Notes: generated by a model from the letters alone, not told the origin. 64,000 bases of DNA from Chamaelirium japonicum (GCA_947650365.1 OX393551.1:91796697-91860696), one strand, 5' to 3'. Counted from the first letter of the stretch, positions 24,963-40,394 are shown. Numbers and translations are program-made.

Positions 24963-27900
24963 CGAATTCATTCTATTTCATTCGTACGATCCATTCTAAT
25001 TCATTCGCACGATCCATTCTAATTCATTCATACGATCCATTCTAATTCCTTCGTACGATCCATTCTAATTCATTCGTACGATCCAATCTAATTCATTCAT
25101 ACGATCCATTCTAATTCATTCGTACGATCCATTCTAATTCATTCGTACGATCCATTCTAATTCGTGCGAATATATCCATTCTAATTCATTCGTACGATCC
25201 ATTCTAATTCATTCGTACGAATGTATCCATTCTAATTCATTTGTACGAATGTATCCACTCTAATTCATTCGTACGATCCATTCTAATTCATTAGCACGAT
25301 CCATTCTAATTCATTCGTACGATCCATTCTAATTCATTTATACGATCCAATCTAATTCATTCGCACGATCCATTCGTATTCACTCAAACGATCCATTCTA
25401 ATTCATTCATATGATCCATTCTAATTCATTCGCACGATCCATTCTAATTCATTCGCACGATCCATTCTAATTCGTTCATACGATCCATTCTATTTCATTC
25501 GTACGATCCATTCTAATTCATTCGTACGATCCATTCTAATTCATTCGTAAGATCCATTCTAATTCATTCGCACAATCTATTCTAATTCATTCGTACGATC
25601 CATTCTAATTCATTCGCACGATCCATTCTAATTCATTCATACGATCCATTCTATTTCATTCGTACGATCCATTCTTACTCATTCGTACGATCCATTCTAA
25701 TTCATTTGCACGAAGGTATCCATTCTAATTCATTTGTACTATCCAATCTAATTCATTCGTATGATCCATTCTAATCCATTCGTATCCATCCTAATTCATT
25801 CGTACGATCCATTTTAATTCATTCGCACGAGTCATTCTAATTCAATCCATTCTAATTCATTCGTACGATCCGTTCTTACTCATTCGTACGATCCATTCTA
25901 ATTCATTCGCACAATCCATTCTAATTCAATCCATTCTAATTTATTCGTACGATCCATTCTTACTCATTCGTACAATCCATTCTAATTCATTCGCACAATC
26001 CATTCTAATTCATTTGCACGAAGGTATCCATTCTAATTCATTCGTGCGAATGAATTAGAATGGATCGTGCGAATGAATTAGAATGGATCGTGCGAATGAA
26101 TTAGAATGGATCGTACGAATGAAATAGAATGGATTGTACGAATGAGATAGAATGGATCGTACAAATGAATTAGAATCGATTGTGCGAATGAATTAGAATG
26201 GATCATACGAAGGAATTAGAATGGATCGTACGAATGAATTAGAATGGATCGTATGAAGGAATTAGAATGGATCGTACGAATAAATTAGAATGGATCGTAT
26301 GAATGAATTAGATTGGATCGTATTAATGAATTAGAATGGATCGTATGAATGAATTAGAATAGATCGTACGAATGAATTAGAATGGATACGAACGGATCGT
26401 ACGAATGAGTTAGAATGGATCTATTCTAATTCATTCATATGATCCATTCTAATTCATTCGTACGATCCATTCTAATTCATTCGCACGCTATTCTAATTCA
26501 TTCGTAGGATCCATTCTAATTCATTCGTACGATCCATTCTAATTCATAAGTACGATCCATTCTAATTCATTCGCACGATCCATTCTAACTCATTCATATG
26601 AATCCATTCTATTTCATTCGTACGATCTATTCTATTTCATTCGTACAATCTATTCTAATTCATTCATACGATCCATTCTAATTCATTCGTACGATCCATT
26701 CTAATTCATTTGCACGCTATTCTAATTCATTCGTAGGATCCATTCTAATTCGTTACTACGATCCATTCTAATTCATTCATACGATCCATTCTAATTCATT
26801 CGTACGATCCATTCTAATTCATTCGTACGATCCATGCTAATTCATTCGTACGATCCATTCTAATTCATGCGCACAATCTATTCTAATTCATTCGCACAAT
26901 CTATTCTAATTCATTCGTACGATCCATTCTAATTCATTCGTATGATCCATTCTAATTCATTCGCACGCTATTAGAATGAATTAGAATGGATCGTATGAAT
27001 GAATTAGATTGGATCGTATTAATGAATTAGAATGGATCGTACGAATGAATTAGAATAGATTGTACGAGTGAATTAGAATAGATTGTGCGAATGAATTAGA
27101 ATGGATCGTGCGAATGAATTAGAATGGATTGTATGAATGAATTAGAATGGATCGTGCGAATGAATTAGAATGGATCGTACGAATGAATTAGAATGGATCG
27201 TGCGAATGAATTAGAATAGATCGTATGAATGAATTAGATTGGATCGTATTAATGAATTAGAATCGATCGTACGAATGAATTAGAATAGATCGTACGAATG
27301 AATTAGAATGGATCGTACGAATGAATTAGAATGGATTGTACGAATGAATTAGAATGGATCGTATGAATGAATTAGAATGGATCGTGCGAATGAATTAGAA
27401 TGGATCGTATGAATGAAATAGAATGGATTCGCACGAATGTATCCATTCTAATTCATTCGTACGATCCATTCGAATTCATTCGTACAATCCATTCTAATTC
27501 ATTCGCACGATCCATTCTTACTCATTCGTACGATCCATTCTAATTCATTCGTACGATCCATTCTAATTCATTAATACGATCCAATCTAATTCATTCATAC
27601 GATCTATTCTAATTCATTCGCACGATCCATTCTAATTCATTCGTACGATCCATTCTAATTCATTCGCCCGATCCATTCTAATTCATTCATACAATCCATT
27701 CTAATTCATTCGCACGATCCATTCTAATTCATTCGCACAATCTATTCTAATTCATTCGTACGATCTATTCTAATTCATTCGCACGATCCATTCTAATTCA
27801 TTAATACGATCCAATCTAATTCATTCATACGATCCATTCTAATTCATTCTAATTCATTCGCATGAATTAGAATGGATTAGGATGGATCGTACGAATGAGT

Positions 27901-28744
27901 AAGAATGGATCGTACGAATGAAATAGAATGGATCGTATGAATGAATTAGAATGGATCGTACGAATGGATCGTACGAATGAATTAGAATAGATTGTGCGAA
28001 TGAATTAGAATGGATCGTGCGAATGAATTAGAATGGATCGTACGAATGAATTAGAATGGATCATGCTAATGAATGAATTAGAATGGATCGTGCGAATGAA
28101 TTAGAATGGATCGTACGAATGAGTAAGAATGGATCGTGCGAATGAATTAGAATGGATCATACGAATGAAATAGAATGGATTGTACGAATGAGATAGAATC
28201 GATCGTACGAATGAATTAGAATGGATACATTCATGCGAATGAATTAGAATGGATCATACGAATGAATTAGAATGGATTCTTTCGTGCGAATGAATTTGAA
28301 TGGATCGTACAAATGAGTAAGAATGGATCGTACGAATGAATTAGAATGGATTGAGTTAGAATGAATCGTACGAATGAATTAGAATGGATCGTACGAATGA
28401 ATTAGAATGGATCGTACGAATGAATTAGAATGGATTGAATTAGAATAAATCGTACGAATGAATTAGAATGAATCATACCGTACGAATGAATTATAATGGA
28501 TCATACGAAGGAATTAGAATGGATCGTACGAATGAATTAGAATGGATCGTACGAAGGAATTAGAATGGATCGTACGAAGGAATTAGAATGGATAGTACGA
28601 ATGAATTAGAATAGATACCTTCGTGCAAATGAATTAGAATGGATCGTACGAATGAGTAAGAATGGATCGTACGAATGAAATAGAATGGATCGTATGAATG
28701 AATTAGAATGGATCGTATGAATGAATTAGAATGGATACATTCGT
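24963..28744. repeat. Higher-order repeat of 3.78 kb, copy 1
   Basis: The internal order is - 24963-26044, + 26045-26420, - 26421-26969, + 26970-27428, - 27429-27860, + 27861-28744. The same six-block pattern follows in copy 2, about 3782 bases on, with the same switches (CATTCGTGCGAATGAATT, GGATCTATTCTAATTC, CGCACGCTATTAGAATG). By eye the copies differ at only a few percent of bases. Confidence 0.9.
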
Positions 28745-31700
28745 GCGAATCCATTCTATTTCATTCGTACGATCCATTCTAATTCATTCGCACGATCCAT
28801 TCTAATTCATTCATACGATCCATTCTAATTCCTTCGTACGATCCATTCTAATTCATTCGTACGATCCAATCTAATTCATTCATACGATCCATTCTAATTC
28901 ATTCGTACGATCCATTCTAATTCATTCGTACGATCCATTCTAATTCGTGCGAATGTATCCATTCTAATTCATTCGTACGATCCATTCTAATTCATTCGTA
29001 CGAATGTATCCATTCTAATTCATTTGTACGAATGTATCCACTCTAATTCATTCGTACGATCCATTCTAATTCATTAGCACGATCCATTCTAATTCATTCG
29101 TACGATCCATTCTAATTCATTTATACGATCCAATCTAATTCATTCGCACGATCCATTCACATTCACTCAAACGATCCATTCTAATTCATTCATATGATCC
29201 ATTCTAATTCATTCGCACGATCCATTCTAATTCATTCGCACGATCCATTCTAATTCATTCATACGATCCATTCTATTTCATTCGTACGATCCATTCTAAT
29301 TCATTCGTACGATCCATTCTAATTCATTCGTACGATCCATTCTAATTCATTCGCACAATCTATTCTAATTCATTTGTACGATCCATTCTAATTCATTCGC
29401 ACGATCCATTCTAATTCATTCATACGATCCATTCTATTTCATTCGTACGATCCATTCTTACTCATTCGTACGATCCATTCTAATTCATTTGCACGAAGGT
29501 ATCCATTCTAATTCATTTGTACTATCCAATCTAATTCATTCGTACGATCCATTCTAATCCATTCGTATCCATCCTAATTCATTCGTACGATCCATTTTAA
29601 TTCATTCGCACGATTCATTCTAATTCAATCCATTCTAATTCATTCGTACAATCCATTCTTACTCATTCGTACGATCCATTCTAATTCATTCGCACAATCC
29701 ATTCTAATTCAATCCATTCTAATTCATTCGTACGATCCATTCTTACTCATTCGTACGATCCATTCTAATTCATTCGCACAATCCATTCTAATTCATTTGC
29801 ACGAAGGTATCCATTCTAATTCATTCGTGCGAATGAATTAGAATGGATCGTGCGAATGAATTAGAATGGATCGTGCGAATGAATTAGAATGGATCGTACG
29901 AATGAAATAGAATGGATTGTACGAATGAGATAGAATGGATCGTACGAATGAATTAGAATCGATTGTGCGAATGAATTAGAATGGATCATACGAAGGAATT
30001 AGAATGGATCGTACGAATGAATTAGAATGGATCGTACGAAGGAATTAGAATGGATCGTACGAATGAATTAGAATGGATCGTATGAATGAATTAGATTGGA
30101 TCATATTAATGAATTAGAATGGATCGTACGAATGAATTAGAAGAGATCGTACGAATGAATTAGAATGGATACGAATGGATCGTACGAATGAGTAAGAATG
30201 GATCTATTTTAATTCATTCATATGATCCATTCTAATTCATTCGTACAATCCATTCTCATTCATTCGCACGCTATTCTAATTCATTCGTAGGATCCATTCT
30301 AATTCATTCGTACGATCCATTCTAATTCATAAGTACGATCCATTCTAATTCATTCGCACGATCCATTCTAACTCATTCATACGAATCCATTCTATTTCAT
30401 TCGTACGATCTATTCTATTTCATTCGTACAATCTATTCTAATTCATTCATACGATCCATTCTAATTCATTCGTACGATCCATTCTAATTCATTCGCACGC
30501 TATTCTAATTCATTCGTAGGATCCATTCTAATTCGTTACTACGATCCATTCTAATTCATTCATACGATCCATTCTAATTCATTCGTACGATCCCTTCTAA
30601 TTCATTCGTACGATCCATGCTAATTCATTCGTACGATCCATTCTAATTCATGCGCACAATCTATTCTAATTCATTCGCACAATCTATTCTAATTCATTCG
30701 TACGATCCATTCTAATTCATTCGTACGATCCATTCTAATTCATTCGCACGCTATTAGAATGAATTAGAATGGATCGTATGAATGAATTAGATTGGATCGT
30801 ATTAATGAATTAGAATGGATCGTACGAATGAATTAGAATAGATCGTACGAATGAATTAGAATAGATTGTGCGAATGAATTAGAATGGATCGTGCGAATGA
30901 ATTAGACTGGATTGTATGAATGAATTAGAATGGATCGTGCGAATGAATTAGAATGGATCGTACGAATGAATTAGAATGGATCGTGCGAATGAATTAGAAT
31001 AGATCGTATGAATGAATTAGATTGGATCGTATTAATGAATTAGAATGGATCGTACGAATGAATTAGAATAGATCGTACGAATGAATTAGAATGGATCGTA
31101 CGAATGAATTAGAATGGATTGTACGAATGAATTAGAATGGATCGTACGAATGAATTAGAATGGATCGTATGAATGAATTAGAATGGATCGTGCGAATGAA
31201 TTAGAATGGATCGTATGAATGAAATAGAATGGATTCGCACGAATGTATCCATTCTAATTCATTCGTACGATCCATTCTAATTCATTCGTACAATCCATTC
31301 TAATTCATTCGCACGATCCATTCTTACTCATTCGTACGATCCATTCTAATTCATTCGTACGATCCATTCTAATTCATTAATACGATCCAATCTAATTCAT
31401 TCATACGATCTATTCTAATTGATTCGCACGATCCATTCTAATTCATTCATACGATCCATTCTAATTCATTCGCACGATCCATTCTAATTCATTCATACAA
31501 TCCATTCTAATTCATTCGCACAATCCATTCTAATTCATTCGCACAATCTATTCTAATTCATTCATACGATCTATTCTAATTCATTCGCACGATCCATTCT
31601 AATTCATTAATACGATCCAATCTAATTCATTCATACGATCCATTCTAATTCATTCTAATAGCGTGCGAATGAATTAGAATGGATCGTACGAATGAATTAG

Positions 31701-32540
31701 AATGCATCGTATGAATGAATTAGAATGGATCGTACGAATGGATCGTACGAATGAATTAGAATAGATTGTGCGAATGAATTAGAATGGATCGTGCGAATGA
31801 ATTAGAATGGATCGTACGAATGAATTAGAATGGATCATGCTAATGAATGAATTAGAATGGATCGTGCGAATGAATTAGAATGGATCGTACGAATGAGTAA
31901 GAATGGATCGTGCGAATGAATTAGAATGGATCGTACGAATGAAATAAAATGGATTGTACGAATGAGATAGAATGGATCGTACGAATGAATTAGAATGGAT
32001 ACATTCATGCGAATGAATTAGAATGGATCATACGAATGAATTAGAATGGATTCATTCGTGCGAATGAATTTGAATGGATCGTACGAATGAGTAAGAATGG
32101 ATCGTACGAATGAATTAGAATGGATTGAGTTAGAATGAATCGTACGAATGAATTAGAATGGATCGTACGAATGAATTAGAATGGATCGTGCGAATAAATT
32201 AGAATGGATTGAATTAGAATGAATCGTACGAATGAATTAGAATGAATCATACTGTACGAATGAATTATAATGGATCATACGAAGGAATTAGAATGGATCG
32301 TACGAATGAATTAGAATGGATCGTACGAATGAATTAGAATGGATCGTACGAAGGAATTAGAATGGATCGTACGAAGGAATTAGAATGGATAGTACGAATG
32401 AATTAGAATGGATACCTTCGTGCAAATGAATTAGAATGGATCGTACGAATGAGTAAGAATGGATCGTACGAATGAAATAGAATGGATTGTATGAATGAAT
32501 TAGAATGGATCGTATGAATGAATTAGAATGTATACATTCG
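28745..32540. repeat. Higher-order repeat of 3.80 kb, copy 2
   Basis: Blocks are - 28745-29826, + 29827-30204, - 30205-30752, + 30753-31232, - 31233-31660 and + 31661-32540. The spacing of one marker to copy 3 rises from 3774 to 3797 near 32180-32220. The difference is exactly one 23-bp unit, gained next to a collapsed 15-bp unit. The join at 27860 (GCATGAATTAGAATGGATTAGG) differs from that at 31661 (TAATAGCGTGCGAATG). Confidence 0.9.
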
Positions 32541-34765
32541 TGCGAATCCATTCTATTTCATTCGTACGATCCATTCTAATTCATTCGCACGATCCATTCT
32601 AATTCATTCATACGATCCATTCTAATTACTTCGTACGATCCATTCTAATTCATTCGTACGATCCAATCTAATTCATTCATACGATCCATTCTAATTCATT
32701 CGTACGATCCATTCTAATTCATTCGTACGATCCATTCTAATTCGTGCGAATGTATCCATTCTAATTCATTCGTACGATCCATTCTAATTCATTCGTACGA
32801 ATGTATCCATTCTAATTCATTTGTACGAATGTATCCACTCTAATTCATTCGTACGATCCATTCTAATTCATTAGCACGATCCATTCTAATTCATTCGTAC
32901 GATCCATTCTAATTCATTTATACGATCCAATCTAATTCATTCGCACGATCCATTCGCATTCACTCAAACGATCCATTCTAATTCATTCATATGATCCATT
33001 CTAATTCATTCGCACGATCCATTCTAATTCATTCGCTCGATCCATTCTAATTCATTCATACGATCCATTCTATTTCATTCGTACGATCCATTCTAATTGA
33101 TTCGTACGATCCATTCTAATTCATTCGTACGATCCATTCTAATTCATTCGCACAATCTATTCTAATTCATTCGTACGATCCATTCTAATTCATTCGCACG
33201 ATCCATTCTAATTCATTCATACGATCCATTCTATATCATTCGTACGATCCATTCTTACTCATTCGTACGATCCATTCTAATTCATTAGCACGAAGGTATC
33301 CATTCTAATTCATTTGTACTATCCAATCTAATTCATTCGTACGATCCATTCTAATCCATTCGTATCCATCCTAATTCATTCGTATGATCCATTTTAATTC
33401 ATTCGCACGATTCATTCTAATTCAATCCATTCTAATTCATTCGTACGATCCATTCTTACTCATTCGTACGATCCATTCTAATTCATTCGCACAATCCATT
33501 CTAATTCAATCCATTCTAATTCATTCGTACGATCCATTCTTACTCATTCGTACGATCCATTCTAATTCATTCGCACAATCCATTCTAATTCATTTGCACA
33601 AAGGTATCCACTCTAATTCATTCGTGCGAATGAATTAGAATGGATCGTGCGAATGAATTAGAATGGATCGTGCGAATGAATTAGAATGGATCGTACGAAT
33701 GAAATAGAATGGATTGTACGAATGAGATAGAATGGATCGTACGAATGAATTAGAATCGATTGTGCGAATGAATTAGAATGGATCATACGAAGGAATTAGA
33801 ATGGATCGTACGAATGAATTAGAATGGATCGTACGAAGGAATTAGAATGGATCGTACGAATGAATTAGAATGGATCGTATGAATGAATTAGATTGGATCG
33901 TATTAATGAATTAGAATGGATCGTACGAATGAATTAGAATAGATCGTACGAATGAATTAGAATGGATACGAATGGATCGTACGAATGAGTAAGAATGGAT
34001 CTATTCTAATTCATTCATATGATCCATTCTAATTCATTCGTACAATCCATTCTAATTCATTCGCACGCTATTCTAATTCATTCGTTGGATCCATTCTAAT
34101 CCATTCGTACGATCCATTCTAATTCATAAGTACGATCCATTCTAATTCATTCGCACGATCCATTCTAACTCATTCATACGAATCCATTCTATTTCATTCG
34201 TACGATCTATTCTATTTCATTCGTACAATCTATTCTAATTCATTCATACGATCCATTCTAATTCATTCGTACGATCCATTCTTATTCATTCGCACGCTAT
34301 TCTAATTCATTCGTAGGATCCATTCTAATTCGTTACTACGATCCATTATAATTCATTCATACGATCCATTCTAATTCATTCCTACGATCCATTCTAATTC
34401 ATTCGTACGATCCATGCTAATTCATTCGTACGATCCATTCTAATTCATGCGCACAATCTATTCTAATTCATTCGCACAATCTATTCTAATTCATTCGTAC
34501 GATCCATTCTAATTCATTCGTACGATCCATTCTAATTCATTCGCACGCTATTAGAATGAATTAGAATGGATCGTATGAATGAATTAGATTGGATCGTATT
34601 AATGAATTAGAATGGATCGTATGAATGAATTAGAATAGATCGTACGAATGAATTAGAATAGATTGTGCGAATGAATTAGAATGGATCGTGCGAATAAATT
34701 AGAATGGATTGTATGAATGAATTAGAATGGATCGTGCGAATGAATTAGAATGGATCGTGCGAATA
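32541..34765. repeat. Higher-order repeat, copy 3, truncated
   Basis: Blocks are - 32541-33624, + 33625-34000, - 34001-34550 and + 34551-34765. The match stops at GTGCGAATAATTCATTCG (about 34758-34775), where a switch to - replaces the rest of the unit. About 59% of the unit is present. Confidence 0.88.
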
Positions 34766-35586
34766 ATTCATTCGTACGATCCATTCTATTTCATTCCTAC
34801 GATCCATTCTTACTCATTCGTACGATCCATTCTAATTCATTCGTACGATCCATTCTAATTCATTCGCACGATCCATTCTAATTTATTCGCACGATCCATT
34901 CTAATTCATTCATACGATCCATTCTAATTCATTCGTATGAATCCATTCTAATTTATTCGTACGATCCATTCTAATTCATTCATACGATCCATCCTAATTC
35001 ATTCGCACGAATGTATCCATTCTAATTCATTCGTACAATCCATTCTATTTCATTCGTACGATCCATTCTTACTCATTCGTACGATCCATTCGTATCCATT
35101 CTAATTCATTCATACGATCTATTCTAATTCATTCGTACGATCCATTCTAATTCATTAATACGGATTCATACGATCCATTCTAATTCATTCGTACAATCCA
35201 TTCTAATTCATTCATACGATCCATTCTATTTCATTCATACGATCCATTCTTACTCATTCGTACGATCCATCCTAATTCATTTGCACGAAGGTATCCATTC
35301 TAATTCATTCGTACGATCCATTCTAATTCAGTCATACGATCCATTCTAATTCATTCGTACGATCCATTCTATTTCATTCGTACGATCCATTCTAATTCAT
35401 TCGCACAATCTATTCTAATTCATTCATACGATCCATTCTAATTCATTCGTACGATCCATTCTAATTCATTCGTACGATCCATTCTAATTCATTCGCACGA
35501 ATGAATCCATTCTAATTCATTCGTACGATCCATTCTAATTCATATGATCCATTCTAATTCATTCGCACGATCCATTCTAATTGATT
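34766..35586 (-). repeat. Satellite block, - orientation
   Basis: A - run after the broken higher-order copy. Its end (CATATGATCC, then ATTTATAATGGATCG at about 35581) is repeated at 42570-42625 with the same following GTACGAAG, a duplication about 7.03 kb apart. Confidence 0.87.
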
Positions 35587-37519
35587 TATAATGGATCGTA
35601 CGAAGGAATTAGAATGGATCGTACGAATGAATTAGAATGTATCGTACGAATGAATTAGAATGAATTAGAATGGATCATACGAATGAATTAGAATGGATCG
35701 TACGAAGGAATTAGAATGGATCGTGCGAATGAATTAGAATGGATCGTACGAATGAAATAGAATGGATTCGCACCAATGTATCCATTCTAATTCAATGGAT
35801 CGTGCGAATGAATTAGAATGGATCGTACGAATGAATTAGAATGGATCGTATGAATGAATTAGAATGGATCGTGCGAATGAATTAGAATGGATCGTACGAA
35901 TGAAATAGAATGGATCGTACGAATGAATTAGAGTAGATTGTGCGAATGGATTAGAATGGATCATACGATTGAGTAAGAATGGATTGTACGAATGAAATAG
36001 AATAGATCGTACGAATGAATTAGAATGGATCGTATGAATGAATTAGATTGGATCGTGCGAATGAATTAGAAAGGATCGTACGAATGAATTAGAATGGATC
36101 GTACGAAGGAATTAGAATGGATCGTACGAATGAATTAGAATGGATCGTACGAATGAATTAGAATGGATACGAATGGATCGTATGAATGAATTAGAATGGA
36201 TCATATGAATGAATTAGAATGAATCGTACGAATGAGTAAGAATGGATCGTACGAATGAATTCTAATTCGTACGATCCATTCTAATCCATTCTATTTTATT
36301 CGTACGATCCATTCTTACGAATGAATTAGAATGGATCGTATGAATGAAATAGATTGGATCGTTCTAATCCATTCGCACGAATGTATCCATTCTAATTCAA
36401 TGGATCGTGCGAATGAATTAGAATGGATCGTACGAATGAATTAGAATGTATCGTACGAAGGAATTAGAATGGATCGTACGAATGAATTAGAATGGATCGT
36501 ATGAATAAATTAGAATGGATTGAATTAGAATGAATCGTATGAATGAATTAGAATGGATCGTACGAATGAATTAGAATGGATCGTATGAATGAATTAGAAT
36601 GGATCGTATGAATGAATTAGAATGAATCGTACGAACGAAATAGAATGGATCTTATGAATGAATTAGAATGGATCATGCGAATGAATTAGAATGAATCGTA
36701 CGAATGAATTAGAATGAATCGTACGAATGAAATAGAATGGATCGTATGAATGAATTAGAATAGATCGTGCGAATGAATTAGAATGGATCGTACGAATGAA
36801 TTAGAATGGATCGTACGAATGAATTAGAATGGATCGTATGAATGAATTAGAATGGATCGTGCAAATGAATTAGAATGGATCGTACGAATGAAATAGAATG
36901 GATCGTACGAATGAATTAGAATAGATTGTGCGAATGGATTAGAATGGATCATACGATTGAGTAAGAATGGATTGTACGAATGAAATAGAATAGATCGTAC
37001 GAATGAATTAGAATGGATCGTGCGAATGAATTAGAATGGATCGTACGAATGAATTAGAATGGATCGTACGAAGGAATTAGAATGGATCATACGAATGAAT
37101 TAGAATGGATCGTACGAATGAATTAGAATGGATACGAATGGATCGTATGAATGAATTAGAATGGATCGTATGAATGAATTAGAATAGATCGTGCGAATGA
37201 ATTAGAATGGATCGTACGAATGAAATAGAATGGATTCGCACGAATGTATCCATTCTAATTCAATGGATCGTGCGAATGAATTGGAATGGATCGTACGAAT
37301 GAATTAGAATAGATCGTACGAATGAATTAGAATGGATTGAATTAGAATGAACCGTACGAATAAAATAGAATGGATCGTGCGAATGAATTAGAATGGATCT
37401 TACGAATGAATTAGAATGGATCGTATGAATGACTTAGAATGGATCGTTCGAATGAATTAGGATAGATTGTGCGAATGAATTAGAATGGATCGTACGAATG
37501 AATTAGAATGGATACATTC
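35587..37519. repeat. Mainly + block with small reversals
   Basis: + with - pieces at 35769-35795, 36256-36315, 36361-36398 and 37237-37261. Two + marker cassettes (GATTGAGTAAG) lie at 35925-36010 and 36905-36990, about 990 bases apart, each followed by the GGATACGAATGGATCG irregularity (36170 and 37130). This is a local tandem duplication of about 1 kb. Confidence 0.86.
35925..36010 (+). repeat. Four-unit marker cassette Q (example)
   Basis: About 85 bases with private variants in fixed order: TTGTGCGAATGG, then ATCATACGATTGAGTAAG, then ATTGTACGAATGAAATAG. + copies are at about 45-130, 35925, 36905, 53800 (partial), 57040 and 63830. Reverse-complement copies are at about 3770, 17275 (partial), 52260, 54240 and 61080. 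These shared variants cannot arise by flipping single units. Confidence 0.87.
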
Positions 37520-38918
37520 GTGCGAATCCATTCTATTTCATTCGTACGATCCATTCTAATTCATTCGTACGATCTATTCTAATTCATTCATACGATCCAT
37601 TCTAATTCATTCGTACGATCCATTCTAATTCATTCGTACGATCCATTCGTACGATCAATTCTATTTCATTCGTACGATCCATTCTAATTCATTCGCACGA
37701 TCCATTCTAGTTCATTCATACGATCCATTCTAATTCATTCGTACGATCTATATTCTAATTCATTCGCACGATCCATTCTAATTCATTCATACGATCCATT
37801 CTAATTTATTCGCACGATCCATTCTAATTCATTCGTACGATCTATTCTATTTCATTCGTAAATGAATTTGGATCGTGCTAATGAATTAGAATGGATCGTG
37901 CTAATGAATTAGAATGGATACATTCGTGCGAATGAATTAGAATGGATCATATGAATGAATTAGAATGGATCGTTTGAGTGAATGCGAATGGATCGTGCGA
38001 ATAAATTAGATTGGATCGTATAAATGAATTAGAATGGATCGTACGAATGAATTAGAATGGATCGTGCTAATGAATTAGAATGGATCGTACGAATGAATTA
38101 GAGTGGATACATTTGTACAAATGAATTAGAATGGATACATTCGTACGAATGAATTAGAATGGATACATTCGCACGAATTAGAATGGATCGTACGAATGAA
38201 TTAGAATGGGTCGTACGAATGAATTAGAATGGATCGTATGAATGAATTAGATTGGATCGTATAAATGAATTAGAATGGATCGTACGAATGAGTTAGAATG
38301 GATCGTGCTAATGAATTAGAATGGATCGTACGAATGAATTAGAGTGGATACATTCGTACAAATAAATTAGAATGGATACATTCGTGCGAATGAATTAGAA
38401 TGGATCGTGCGAATGAATTAGAATAGATCGTACGAATGAATTAGAATAGATTGTGCTAATGAATTAGAATGGATCGTATGAATGAATTAGAATGGATCGT
38501 ACGAATGAATTAGAATGGATACATGCGAATGAATTAGAATTATGAATTAGAATGGGTCATACGAAGGAATTAGAATGGATCGTGCTAATGAATTAGAATG
38601 GATTGTGCGAATGAATTTGAATGGATTGTACGAATGACTTAGAATGGATCGTTCGAATGAATTAGAATAGATTGTGCGAATGAATTAGAATGGACCGTAC
38701 GAATGAATTAGAAAGGATACATTCGTGCGAATGAATTAGAATGGATCGTGCGAATAAATTAGAATGAATCGTATTAATGAATTAGAATGGATCGTGCGAA
38801 TGAATTAGAATGGATCGTACGAATGAGTAAGAATGGATCGTGCGAATGAATTAGAATGGATTGTACGAATGAATTAGAATGGATCGTACGAATGAATTAG
38901 AATGGATACATTCGTGCG
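37520..38918. repeat. - then + block
   Basis: - 37520-37859, + 37860-38918. The - part repeats the 17.96-18.1 kb landmark group. The + part at 37965-38500 (TTTGAGTG unit, GTATAAATG, CATTCGCACGAATTAG) is repeated at 43.48-44.02 and 61.9-62.5 kb. Its end repeats 9.83-10.26 kb. Confidence 0.86.
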
Positions 38919-40394
38919 AATCCATTCAATTTCATTCGTACGATCCATTCTAATTCATTCGCACGATCCATTCTAATTCATTCATACGATCCATTCTAAT
39001 TCATTCGTACAATCCATGCTAATTCATTCGTACAATCCATTCTAATCCATTCGTACGATCCATTCTAATTCATTCATACGATCCATTCTAATTCATTAGC
39101 ACAATCTATTCTAATTCATTTGTACGATCCATTCTAATTCATTCGCACGATCCATTCTAATTCATTCGCATGAATGTATCCATTCTAATTCATTTGTACG
39201 AATGTATCCACTCTAATTCATTCGTACGATCCATTCTAATTCATTAGCACGATCCATTCTAATTCATTCGTACGATCCATTCTAATTCATTTATACGATC
39301 CAATCTAATTCATTCATACGATCCATTCTAATTCATTCGTACGATCCATTCTAATTCATTCGTACGATCCATTCTAATTCATTCGCACGATCCATTCTAT
39401 CTCATTCGTACAATCCATTCTAATTCAATCCATTCTAATTCATTCGTACGATCCATTCTAATTCATTCGTACGATCCATTCTAATTCATTCGTACGATTA
39501 ATTCTAATTCCTTCGTACGATCCATATTCTAATTCATTCGCACGATCCATTCTAATTCATTCATACGATCTATTCTAATTTATTCGCACAATCTATTCTA
39601 ATTCATTAGTACGATCCATTCTAATTCATTCGTACGATCCATTCTAATTCATTCGTACGATCTATTCTAATTCATTCGTACGATCCATTCTAATTCATTC
39701 GCACTATCCATTCTAATTCATTCATACGATCCATTCTAATTCCTTCGTACGATCCATTCTAATTTATTCGTACGATCCATTCTAATTCATTCGCACGATC
39801 CATTCTAATTCATGCATACGATCATTCTAATTCATTCGTACGATCCATTCTAATTCATTCGCACGAACCATTCTATTTCATTCGTATGATCCATTCTAAT
39901 TCATTTGCACAATCTATTCTAATTCATGCATACGATCCATTCTAATTTATTCGTACGATCCATTCTAATTCATTCGTACGATCCATTCTAATTTATTCGT
40001 ACGATCCATTCTAATTCATTAATACGATCCAATCTAATTCATTCATACGATCCATTCTATTTCATTCGTACGATCCATTCTAATTCATTCGCACGATCCA
40101 TTCTAATTCATTCATACAATCCATTCTAATTCATTTGTACGATCCATTCTAATTCATTCACATGAATGTATCAACTCTATTTCATTCGTACGATCCATTC
40201 TAATTCATTCGTACGATCCATTCTAATTCATTCGTACGATCCATTCTAATTCATTCGCACGATCAATTCTAATTCATTCGCACAATCTATTCTAATTCAT
40301 TCGTACGATCCATTCTATTTCATTCGTATGATCCATTCTAATTCATTCGCACAATCTATTCTAATTCATTCATACGATCCATTCTAATTCATTC
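38919..40394 (-). repeat. Satellite block, - orientation
   Basis: An almost uninterrupted - run. It carries a GTATCCACTC cassette at about 39.18-39.3 kb and the 22.13-kb-like group at 39.39-39.55 kb. It ends at CATTCGTGCGAATGAG, the same near-palindromic return to + used inside the higher-order repeat. Confidence 0.88.

Noticed and set aside
24777-32551. Three nearly identical minus-strand frames suggesting a conserved gene family
   Set aside because: They sit at the same place in the 3.79-kb higher-order repeat (24777, 28560, 32357), so they are alike because the DNA was duplicated, not because a protein was selected.
24963-34765. Transposable element with terminal inverted repeats (from the alternating blocks)
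   Set aside because: The inverted blocks are the same satellite throughout. There is no internal non-satellite sequence, coding capacity or target-site duplication.
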